Positions 1 through 5,419 of a DNA stretch of 5,419 nucleotides are shown piece after piece. Origin of the DNA: Myroides sp. (lineage in GTDB: Bacteria > Bacteroidota > Bacteroidia > Flavobacteriales > Flavobacteriaceae); contig JAHAYQ010000331.1 in NCBI GenBank assembly GCA_018384465.1, positions 1 through 5,419 on the forward strand. Direction: 5' to 3'. The stretch's first letter is position 1. Every line of letters starts with the position of its first letter. The translations under genes and the position numbers were made by a program. A model generated the notes under the pieces. That model was given only the letters and a program-made list of their open reading frames with translations, did no database searches and had not been told where the DNA came from.

Positions 1-198
1 AACTATATATTTAATTTCTATAAGCAGCACCAACTAAAGCCAATGTATTTTAAGTACACGTTTTTTGATTTTCAAATTGTACGAAACGAGAGGCAACAAA
101 AAATAATAGCTGACCCTCTTTTCAAGTTTGCTAATCCGCATTTGTTACATACACATATTCCTGAAGGAGTACATTATTACAAAATCAAAGAGCGGTAA
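1..198 (+). CDS. 3' end of an unrecognised plus-strand gene (5' partial)
   Basis: Reading frame 1 is open from the first base of the window for 65 codons and stops at TAA 196-198. An open stretch this long is unlikely by chance in such AT-rich DNA, and the product has a plausible protein composition: aromatic and basic residues, then a stretch reading DPLFKFANPHLLHTHIPEG, ending in KIKER. The start lies to the left of the window; the internal ATG at 43-45 is probably not the start. The gene converges on the tra operon and shares its terminator: its last codons form one arm of the hairpin and its stop codon lies in the loop. I do not recognise the family and see no diagnostic motif, so no function is offered. 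It could be another element gene or an adjacent cargo gene. Confidence is moderate that it is coding and nil on function. Confidence 0.6.
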   Translation, partial: NYIFNFYKQHQLKPMYFKYTFFDFQIVRNERQQKIIADPLFKFANPHLLHTHIPEGVHYYKIKER

Positions 199-215
199 AA
201 GCGCCCTTTGATTTT
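181..215. terminator. Bidirectional intrinsic terminator between convergent genes
   Basis: A 10-bp perfect inverted repeat, AAAATCAAAG (181-190) and CTTTGATTTT (206-215), continues inward through one mismatch (A191/C205) and three more pairs (GCG 192-194 with CGC 202-204) to a 7-base loop at 195-201. In minus-strand RNA the mismatch becomes a G-U wobble, so the stem is a continuous 14 pairs. The arms provide an A-run before and a U-run after the stem in either direction, as in bidirectional terminators. The minus-strand tra operon stops at 221-223, five bases before the hairpin. The plus-strand gene's stop codon (196-198) is inside the loop. The U-run is only four bases and is part of the stem, so efficiency is uncertain. 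Confidence 0.75.
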
Positions 216-220
216 AATAA

Positions 221-928
221 TTAATTTAACCAGTATGTCTTTACGTAATTAAAGTTGTAATCGACTTCGTGACCGTCAGAAAAAATAAAAGAAAAACTAT
301 TAGATCCATAATTTTGATCTTTTAGCCCTAACTCAAATGTAGATAATAAATCAGTTCCTTGAAAAATAGTAGTTGAAGAGTTTAAGATTGAATTATTTTC
401 ATCAATAGAAAATTCATACGGTTGTGCACTTAATACTACTAATTGGACTTTATTTACTGAATAGGAACTACCATCGGTTGTTTCATAATAAATTTTACCA
501 TTAGAATATTGCGGTGATCTTTGTATCAAATTATTCACAAATACATACGGCTGACCATTTGATTCAATAGTGTAAAAATCTTTTATTGAAAAAGCACCAT
601 GTTCAGGTAAAGAAACAATTGCTTGAGTTCTTCCATATTCATTAGGAGTTAATGTCACATTATCATTTATGTGATATTGAAAATTACCACTTACTGTACT
701 GCCATTTAGCTTGATTTCTCCATCAAAATCAATATTCATAATTACAGATTGAACATCTGTTGCCGAATAAAATGTAAAATCAACAGGGATTTCATTTTTA
801 TCAAGAGATACGAATGAACTTTCAATTTGTAAAGCAGAAATACCATCTTCATTTCTTACAAATTGTTCATCTTCATTACACGATATAAGCATAAATGCAG
901 TTGAGACAAATAAGATTAACTTTTTCAT
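221..928 (-). CDS. Predicted surface lipoprotein, last gene of the tra operon, possibly a diverged TraQ-like protein
   Basis: This 235-residue protein starts with a lipoprotein signal peptide: MKK, a hydrophobic stretch, and the lipobox LISC with the acylated cysteine at residue 17. The residues after the cysteine (NEDE) are acidic, resembling the Bacteroidota lipoprotein export signal that sends lipoproteins to the outer face of the outer membrane. The rest is rich in beta-forming, Ser/Asn and aromatic residues. It appears to hold two beta-sandwich-like units, at about residues 32-135 and 158-230. The second ends in a strand-turn-strand (FSFIFSDGHEVDYNFNYV) resembling the ends of the domains in the preceding lipoprotein. 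The start follows an AT-rich leader 11 bp after the previous stop, and the terminator follows directly. I do not recognise a named family. Its place in the operon suggests a role on the conjugating cell's surface, such as mating-pair stabilisation or exclusion, but this is inference. Confidence 0.8.
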   Translation of the reverse strand: MKKLILFVSTAFMLISCNEDEQFVRNEDGISALQIESSFVSLDKNEIPVDFTFYSATDVQSVIMNIDFDGEIKLNGSTVSGNFQYHINDNVTLTPNEYGRTQAIVSLPEHGAFSIKDFYTIESNGQPYVFVNNLIQRSPQYSNGKIYYETTDGSSYSVNKVQLVVLSAQPYEFSIDENNSILNSSTTIFQGTDLLSTFELGLKDQNYGSNSFSFIFSDGHEVDYNFNYVKTYWLN

Positions 929-939
929 ATATAATTATT

Positions 940-2151
940 TTAATTTAATGATCCGTTTAAATACACATTGATATTATAATTTTTAGTTTTCTCGTTTCCA
1001 TTACTACTAACTACTTTAAAAGTTACTGTACCAGAACCCCATATTGTTGAAGATTGAGCAACAAAATTCGCATCTAATATGACGTAATTTGAACCTTCTT
1101 CCAATATATAATGACCTTGCCAATTTGTATCCAATGGATCGGTATTTTGATTTCCATTAGAACTTCCCCCATAATATTTAAGAAGGGTATTAGGTGTTCG
1201 AATACATTCTAAATAAAATGTTTCGTCTGGGTCATATTTTTGTAGGTTTATTTTTATGTATTTATCAGTTCTTCCACCAGTTCTAGTAAAATGATAAGGA
1301 CTAGAATTCCAATTACCTACTACATAAAACTCTAATAAATCACTGGTATTTGTAGCTACAGAAGAACTAGTTCCCCACGTAAAATTCACATCAAAAACTT
1401 TATACTTTAAATCAACAATCAATCCTTTAGTAACCTCATTGTTTTGTTGATCCATAGCAATAACATTTATAGGCTGTACACCATAACTATCATCTTTATA
1501 TTTAATTGTAAATACACCTGAACCATATGGAATAACAGTAGAATTTGTAATCGGATTTCCATTTACAGATAAAATAGCATTACTATGAAACTTTACACCT
1601 GTAATAGTATTTTCGGGAACTAAATTCTGCACTTTTATTACCGTATTTTGTCTTTTTACATACGGTATAACGTTATCAGGTAAAGGATTCTGCTGATCAT
1701 CTAAAAGACTCACTTCAAAATCTAACTCAAGATTAGCCACACCGAAAGATTTGGTCTGAGTTACTTCATATCCTTGGCTATTTTTCATAGTAACAGTCAA
1801 GGTTTTAGCAGAAGAATTGTTGTTAGAATTAAATGTTAGATTAAGCTTACCTTGCGACAGATCGCTATAATTCAGCCAAGTATCATTTGTAAGCAATGTT
1901 TCACCGTTTTTAACCTGTGCATCCATAACCGAAAATTTGAATTTATAATCCGGATTAGGGTTTTCAATCTCTCCCGATTCTAATGGATGAATAGTAATAT
2001 CAAAAGGGATATTACTTACAGAGTTACTCTCACCAGTAATAACAATTTCAAACGGAAATTTATAATCAGAATTTCCACCGATAAGATTCTCCTCATCTGA
2101 GCAACTTATAAGAAGCACGCAACAAACGAATAATTTTAAAATCTTTTTCAT
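940..2151 (-). CDS. traQ: Multidomain TraQ-like (DUF3872-like) surface lipoprotein
   Basis: This 403-residue protein has a lipoprotein signal peptide ending in lipobox LISC (cysteine 17). The following SDEE fits the Bacteroidota surface-export signal. Residues about 32-138 resemble Bacteroides TraQ as I recall it: a YPF-like opening (FPFEIVITG), a middle L-x-ND motif (LLTND, 86-90), then LTFNSNNNSSAKTLTVTM and a closing NSQGYEV strand pair. Two further units follow at about 141-248 and 253-397, with comparable endings: MDQQNNEVTKGLIVDL and VSSNGNEKTKNYNINVYL. Known TraQ proteins are about 150 residues with one such domain, so this one looks like a three-domain expansion. TraQ is a conjugation protein of poorly defined role. 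The gene lies 26 bp after traO, where traP-traQ is usual, and 11 bp before a second lipoprotein gene. The TraQ assignment rests on motif resemblance and synteny; the lipoprotein call is firm. Confidence 0.72.
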   Translation of the reverse strand: MKKILKLFVCCVLLISCSDEENLIGGNSDYKFPFEIVITGESNSVSNIPFDITIHPLESGEIENPNPDYKFKFSVMDAQVKNGETLLTNDTWLNYSDLSQGKLNLTFNSNNNSSAKTLTVTMKNSQGYEVTQTKSFGVANLELDFEVSLLDDQQNPLPDNVIPYVKRQNTVIKVQNLVPENTITGVKFHSNAILSVNGNPITNSTVIPYGSGVFTIKYKDDSYGVQPINVIAMDQQNNEVTKGLIVDLKYKVFDVNFTWGTSSSVATNTSDLLEFYVVGNWNSSPYHFTRTGGRTDKYIKINLQKYDPDETFYLECIRTPNTLLKYYGGSSNGNQNTDPLDTNWQGHYILEEGSNYVILDANFVAQSSTIWGSGTVTFKVVSSNGNEKTKNYNINVYLNGSLN

Positions 2152-2177
2152 AGCATAAAAAGTTTAAATGTGTTAGA

Positions 2178-2726
2178 CTAAAAGTTTATTTTAATACCTA
2201 CTTGCCCAAAAATGATTTCTTTATCAATAGTAGATTTAAAGATGTTTTGATATTTTAACCCTCCAGTGAATGAGAGCGCTGGAAAAAGAACAAACTCTAA
2301 TTCTGTACCTCCATATGCACCAAAATTATTTCGGTTGTATGAAGGCATCGCTCCTTCAGGAAGATCAAAATTTTTAAGATCTTCATTACTATAAATTCCA
2401 CCGATATAAAGCTGAAGATAAAAGGGATGTGGTATTACTTTTTCAAGCGAATAGGTAGCTGCAATACCAACTCTTTTACTATTAAAATTCCCTTGGTATT
2501 TTGTTGCACCAAAAAATGCAAGGCTATAATCTTGTTTCAAAAGGTCTAAATCGGCTCGCATTCCAAAAAATTTATTTCCAATAAGCTTTTGAACGTTAAT
2601 ATTGTAGTTTGTTCCACTATTTACAAAGCCATAATTAAGCCCTAAGCTGTATTGACCTGCATAATGTGTTTGAGCAAAAGTTGTTGCATAGAAAAGTCCA
2701 AAAAGGAACAATAAAATATTTTTCAT
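2178..2726 (-). CDS. traO: Conjugative transposon protein TraO, predicted outer-membrane beta-barrel
   Basis: The product is 182 residues, close to the usual TraO length of about 190. It has a signal peptide (MKNILLFLFGLFYATTFA, cleavage before Gln19), then alternating amphipathic strands with many Gly and aromatic residues: YSLGLNYGF, FFGMRADLDLL, RVGIAATYSL, FYLQLYIGGIY, FGAYGGTELEF, LSFTGGLKYQ. It ends in GQVGIKINF, a C-terminal aromatic residue typical of outer-membrane barrels. The frame stays open upstream to an ATG at 2760-2762, but that start would put 12 polar residues before the signal peptide and overlap traN, so the ATG at 2724-2726 is preferred. It lies 10 bp after the traN stop, behind an A-rich leader without a clear Shine-Dalgarno sequence. 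TraO family members act in the outer-membrane portion of the Bacteroidota conjugation channel. Identity rests on fold, length and position directly after traN. Confidence 0.85.
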   Translation of the reverse strand: MKNILLFLFGLFYATTFAQTHYAGQYSLGLNYGFVNSGTNYNINVQKLIGNKFFGMRADLDLLKQDYSLAFFGATKYQGNFNSKRVGIAATYSLEKVIPHPFYLQLYIGGIYSNEDLKNFDLPEGAMPSYNRNNFGAYGGTELEFVLFPALSFTGGLKYQNIFKSTIDKEIIFGQVGIKINF

Positions 2727-2736
2727 AGTTTGTTTT

Positions 2737-3525
2737 TTAATTGTAATAGCGTGCGTTATCAATTAATGATGCTAAAATTTTGAAACTTAAATTTCTATCT
2801 CCGTTTTTCTCTGTTAATTCAAAAAGAAGCTGTTTATCATCCCCCACAGAAAATTTATCGAACATAAAAACTATATTATTTTTTCCCTTAGGAAGTACTT
2901 TTAAATCAGGAGTTACATTTAGAATATTCACATCAACCGTTTGCTCACTGGTAGCGATACCCTTGGAGTTAGTGATATAAAACTTAAAGGCATTTACATC
3001 ATAATTTATATTGCTATTGTTATCAATTCGCATTAAAACATACATCTTATTGCTATTGACATAAATCCCATTTAAAATAACCTTGATGTTTTTATAAGAT
3101 GAGATATTACGGCTTTTGATATACCCGGATTCATTCAAAAGCTTTTGGCTTATGTTGGAACTACTTACTGGTAATGAAGTAGCGTTGGATTGTGATTCCT
3201 TCATTATATCGCTTGCACCAATTCGAACGGTAAGATCTGTTGGATCCTCATGGTATTGTAATAGAAAATTGTACGTTTTGTTATCAACCGTTTTTACAAA
3301 TAAGTTGGTTTCTTGAACATTGGGTTCTAAAAACTGTATGAACAAAATATCATCTACTTGTCTAATTCCGACTTTATCATGGATAGATACTGAGTTTTGA
3401 TAAAAATCAACTTTCGAAGGGAATTGTACCGTAATGAATTTATCTGTTGATGCTTTTAAGACTTGCATCTGTGCATTTACTTCTAATCCAATGAAGAATA
3501 ATGCGATTGTAAATAACTTTATCAT
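2737..3525 (-). CDS. traN: Conjugative transposon protein TraN (VirB9-like, DUF4138)
   Basis: This 262-residue protein has a cleavable signal peptide (MIKLFTIALFFIGLEVNA, then Gln19). The N-terminal part (about 25-102) is a VirB9-like beta region that opens with DKFITVQFPSKVDFYQNSV. After a Ser-rich linker (about 108-135) comes the C-terminal DUF4138 beta-sandwich. Its family signatures include LNGIYVNSNKMYVLMRIDN (151-169), INYDVNAFKFYI (173-184), the VFMFDKFSVGDDKQLLFEL stretch (219-237) and EKNGDRNLSFKI (239-250). TraN is the VirB9 counterpart, sitting at the outer membrane with TraM and TraO as part of the type IV secretion core complex. It is somewhat shorter than Bacteroides homologues, which are about 300-330 residues. 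Its ATG overlaps the traM stop (ATGA), which suggests translational coupling. Confidence 0.93.
   Translation of the reverse strand: MIKLFTIALFFIGLEVNAQMQVLKASTDKFITVQFPSKVDFYQNSVSIHDKVGIRQVDDILFIQFLEPNVQETNLFVKTVDNKTYNFLLQYHEDPTDLTVRIGASDIMKESQSNATSLPVSSSNISQKLLNESGYIKSRNISSYKNIKVILNGIYVNSNKMYVLMRIDNNSNINYDVNAFKFYITNSKGIATSEQTVDVNILNVTPDLKVLPKGKNNIVFMFDKFSVGDDKQLLFELTEKNGDRNLSFKILASLIDNARYYN
3522..3525 (-). promoter_or_regulatory. traM/traN ATGA stop-start overlap
   Basis: On the minus strand the four bases ATGA hold both the start codon of traN and the TGA stop of traM. The leader ahead of it, ending TTCAAAA, has no Shine-Dalgarno sequence. Terminating ribosomes are therefore likely to restart on traN, tying TraN (VirB9-like) output to TraM (VirB10-like), which is sensible for two partners of one channel. 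The overlap is seen directly; coupling is inferred. Confidence 0.7.
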
Positions 3526-4544
3526 TTTTGAATTAATAAGACTTTTTGATTATCAATAAATTTCACTGACGACTCTTTAACTTTATTTGATACTACGCTA
3601 CCAACTACACTTCCAGCTTTACCTAAAATACCACCACTTCTTGCCACATCATCAACTGCACTGTTTCTTCCTTGTTTTAGACTTTCATCTAAAGAGATAG
3701 GAATTCCTTTTAGACCATCATTACTATATACCACTAAATTAACAGGCACGATCGATCCATTAATATTAGCTGTTTCTATGGTAATTTCAGCACGGTATTG
3801 ATTAAAACGGACGATACCAAATAATGAAGTATTTCGAGGGATTTTCACGCCATTAATGACACCATCTGCATTGGTTTGAAACCGTAAAGTTTGTCCGTTT
3901 TTAACCTCTTGTGTGCCTCTAACAACTGCTTGAATCGTACCATTACCTACTTGTTTGCCATTCTCGAACAGATCTTTTTTTGATTGTTCTACAGCAACGA
4001 CATTATTCGTATAAGTTTCGGTAGTTTGAACAGTAGTACGCTGTTCAATTTGCTGCACTCTGTTTTCAACGTAATTAGCTGATGAATACCCAATGTTACT
4101 ATTTTGAGGTTCTTCTACTTGCCACATAGATGAATTTCCGTATCGGTTGTAACTCGAAGTTTGGGCAGGAGCAGTATTATCCACTTGCTGATGAATTGGC
4201 TCATAATCAGAATTCATATTTGTTTCCGATCTATTCTGATTGAAATACTCTATATTATCTTCTATATCATCCGACTTTTTTCTTGCAAAAAATTGAGTCA
4301 TGCGCTGATTTGGATCAGCCTTAACGGTATCAAATTTTTGTAAAGCTTGTAGCCTTGTTTCGTATTGTTCTTTTTCTGAAGATAAAGGAACATCCATAGT
4401 ACTCACTTCCTTATTGGATGAATCTTTAGTACCCACGAAAGAAAAGCCAATACCAATTACACCTATTGAAATAATTCCAAAAATGGTATAAACAATGTAT
4501 TTACGTTTATCTTCTTCACTTAAATTTTTAAAATCCCAATTCAT
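3522..4544 (-). CDS. traM: Conjugative transposon protein TraM (VirB10-like)
   Basis: This 340-residue protein has a short cytoplasmic N-terminus (MNWDFKNLSEEDKRK), one transmembrane helix (about 17-37), a long hydrophilic periplasmic linker (about 40-195) and the conserved C-terminal TraM domain (about 198-340). Family hallmarks in that domain are IQAVVRGTQEVKNGQTLRF (204-222), INGVKIPRNTSLFGIV (230-245), ITIETANINGSIVPVNLVVY (254-273), the DGLKGI motif (276-281) and a closing VKFIDNQKVLLIQK. Between them is a Gly/Ser/Val-rich segment (about 303-320). TraM is the VirB10 counterpart, linking the inner membrane to the outer-membrane ring. The linker is rich in Gln, Asn, Ser, Thr and Tyr, not proline. 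The protein is shorter than Bacteroides TraM, which is about 430-450 residues. Its ATG abuts the traK stop with no gap, although traL usually separates these two genes; a weak GGAA lies just upstream. Confidence 0.93.
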   Translation of the reverse strand: MNWDFKNLSEEDKRKYIVYTIFGIISIGVIGIGFSFVGTKDSSNKEVSTMDVPLSSEKEQYETRLQALQKFDTVKADPNQRMTQFFARKKSDDIEDNIEYFNQNRSETNMNSDYEPIHQQVDNTAPAQTSSYNRYGNSSMWQVEEPQNSNIGYSSANYVENRVQQIEQRTTVQTTETYTNNVVAVEQSKKDLFENGKQVGNGTIQAVVRGTQEVKNGQTLRFQTNADGVINGVKIPRNTSLFGIVRFNQYRAEITIETANINGSIVPVNLVVYSNDGLKGIPISLDESLKQGRNSAVDDVARSGGILGKAGSVVGSVVSNKVKESSVKFIDNQKVLLIQK

Positions 4545-5180
4545 CTATTCCATTTCTTTTAACTGTTCAACATCTTGAATTAAAACCTTATTTTCTTCCA
4601 CATAATCAACTATCAAAAGTCCGTAAGGATTGTATGGATAATTAATTGACACATCAATCATATTCAACTTAATTTGAATATTGTAAACCTGCCTTTGCCC
4701 TGTATTAATAATTTGTATCTGAGAAATAAATCGCAACGTATATTTTCCGTTTTCTTCTGACCATTTCATGGTTTCAGGAAGCACTTTTGCGTGTTGAATA
4801 ATATTGTATTGCAGCAACTGATTATAATAGCCGGCATTCTCTTTATTCTTAAAAATCCGTATTACATGATTGTCTAACAACCAGGATAATTTTTCTTTCT
4901 TTTCTTTGTAATTAAAGGCGTCGATATCGTAAGCGTAATTCACGAACAAATCAGCATTTGCCATTACTTGTCTAATACGGTCTTTCTTTTGATCAATCAG
5001 CGTTAAAGGAATCATTTGACCTTTACTATCTATTGCATACACATGATTGCGACTATGAAGATATGTTTGATAGCTAAAGTATGCTGATGACACAACAGAA
5101 ACCAACGTAATTACAGCCATAACGTATACGGCTACATTGTTTCTTTTTAGTTTATAAAATATGTTTTCTCCTACTTTCAT
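4545..5180 (-). CDS. traK: Conjugative transposon protein TraK (VirB8-like)
   Basis: The product is 211 residues, matching the TraK length of about 205-210. It has a short cytoplasmic N-terminus, one transmembrane helix (about 17-37, VAVYVMAVITLVSVVSSAYF) and a periplasmic domain. Shared TraK features are a segment with aromatics and DIDAFNYKEKKEKLSWLLDN (85-104), a GYYNQLLQYNI motif (117-127), the antiparallel strands YTLRFISQIQIINTG (147-161), and a terminal NPYGLLIVDYVEE (184-196), equivalent to the NPHGFLIE ending of Bacteroides TraK. As a VirB8-type bitopic protein it is expected to nucleate assembly of the type IV secretion channel at the inner membrane. It starts 1 bp after the upstream traJ-position gene stops, and its TAG stop directly touches the traM ATG. 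Confidence 0.92.
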   Translation of the reverse strand: MKVGENIFYKLKRNNVAVYVMAVITLVSVVSSAYFSYQTYLHSRNHVYAIDSKGQMIPLTLIDQKKDRIRQVMANADLFVNYAYDIDAFNYKEKKEKLSWLLDNHVIRIFKNKENAGYYNQLLQYNIIQHAKVLPETMKWSEENGKYTLRFISQIQIINTGQRQVYNIQIKLNMIDVSINYPYNPYGLLIVDYVEENKVLIQDVEQLKEME

Positions 5181-5181
5181 A

Positions 5182-5419
5182 CTAATTGAATAAATTTTCT
5201 ACTAATCGTTTGGTACCACTAAACAGTTTAATTTTCAAGAAAAATGATATACCCAAACCTGCGATATAGAGCAATAATCTCTTGGTTAAATTAGCAGGAT
5301 CATCAGGATTTACGCTTTGAATTTGTGAGGTGTGTGTCATCACTAAATTCGACAAATGAAATATGGCCATATACGGTATGGGCAATATTAAAATCCCTAC
5401 ATATTTTTTTATCCAACGG
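5182..5419 (-). CDS. traJ: C-terminal end of a polytopic membrane protein in the traJ (VirB6-like) position, 5' partial
   Basis: The last 79 residues are visible, and the frame stays open to the window edge, beginning with the codons for RWIKKYVG. There are two hydrophobic segments: VGILILPIPYMAIFHL with the residues after it, and LLLYIAGLGISFFLKIKLF. A polar loop (THTSQIQSVNPDDPANLTK) separates them, and a short basic tail ends in LVENLFN. A TTG at 5383-5385 could be read as a start, but the frame continues upstream without a stop, so it is almost certainly internal. In CTnDOT-type operons the gene directly before traK is traJ, a VirB6-like polytopic channel protein of the inner membrane, and the hydrophobic pattern fits. 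The tail lacks the Gly/Ala-rich end I associate with Bacteroides TraJ. The identity therefore rests mainly on position. The stop is 1 bp before the traK ATG. Confidence 0.7.
   Translation of the reverse strand, partial: RWIKKYVGILILPIPYMAIFHLSNLVMTHTSQIQSVNPDDPANLTKRLLLYIAGLGISFFLKIKLFSGTKRLVENLFN

Noticed and set aside
2148..2156. A two-codon start-stop (ATG CTA TGA on the minus strand) overlapping the start of the 403-residue lipoprotein gene.
   Set aside because: It could affect initiation, but there is no Shine-Dalgarno sequence and such a short match is common in AT-rich DNA.
2152..2177. Possible internal promoter ahead of the lipoprotein genes.
   Set aside because: The 26-bp gap contains TTTAAACTTTTTATG on the minus strand but no convincing Bacteroidota TAnnTTTG -7 box with a matching -33 element.
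2727..2762. Upstream ATG adding 12 residues to TraO (MITHAITIKKQT).
   Set aside because: It overlaps the end of traN and places a polar stretch before an otherwise complete signal peptide. The ATG at 2724-2726 gives a standard signal peptide and spacing.
2780..2980. Plus-strand open frame of 66 codons inside traN.
   Set aside because: It is antisense to a well-supported conserved gene, with no recognisable motif; a shadow frame.
3116..3316. Plus-strand open frame of 66 codons inside traN.
   Set aside because: It is antisense to traN and has no plausible protein features of its own.
4161..4343. Plus-strand open frame of 60 codons inside traM.
   Set aside because: Its hydrophobic, Ile-rich product is what the antisense of a polar Asn/Asp-rich linker yields; no independent support.
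5383..5385. TTG as the start of a 67-residue protein upstream of traK.
   Set aside because: The frame stays open to the window edge with a fitting membrane sequence, so this codon is internal to a longer gene.
1..5419. CRISPR arrays, tRNA or rRNA genes, insertion sequences, attachment sites and a transfer origin.
   Set aside because: I saw no repeat arrays, RNA gene folds, transposase motifs or terminal inverted repeats; nearly all bases lie in the listed genes.

Overview
The window looks like part of an integrative conjugative element (or related plasmid) from a Bacteroidota bacterium, most likely a flavobacterium. The DNA is AT-rich, start codons follow A-rich leaders instead of clear Shine-Dalgarno sequences, and the proteins match the Bacteroidota-type (CTnDOT-like, MPF_B) conjugation apparatus.

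Layout: almost everything is one minus-strand operon, read from right to left. It begins with the C-terminal end of a membrane protein in the traJ position (5182-5419, cut by the window edge). It continues with traK (VirB8-like, 4545-5180), traM (VirB10-like, 3522-4544), traN (VirB9-like, 2737-3525), traO (predicted outer-membrane barrel, 2178-2726) and two lipoprotein genes (940-2151 and 221-928). Junctions are very tight: 1 bp between traJ and traK, 0 bp between traK and traM, a 4-bp ATGA overlap between traM and traN, and 10, 26 and 11 bp between the later genes. I see no convincing internal promoter, so co-transcription is likely. The operon ends at a strong hairpin (181-215). A gene of unknown function runs toward it on the plus strand (1-198, 5' end outside the window). 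No stretch above 300 bases lacks a gene.

How the genes work together: TraJ, TraK and TraM are expected to build the inner-membrane and periplasm-spanning part of the type IV secretion channel, while TraN and TraO build its outer-membrane part. The two lipoproteins carry signals suggesting exposure on the cell surface.

Two departures from the classical traJ-K-L-M-N-O-P-Q order stand out. traL is missing between traK and traM, and traP is missing after traO. The traQ position holds a 403-residue lipoprotein that appears to contain three TraQ-like beta domains, followed by a second, diverged 235-residue lipoprotein with about two such domains. This enlarged surface-lipoprotein module is the most novel part of the window.
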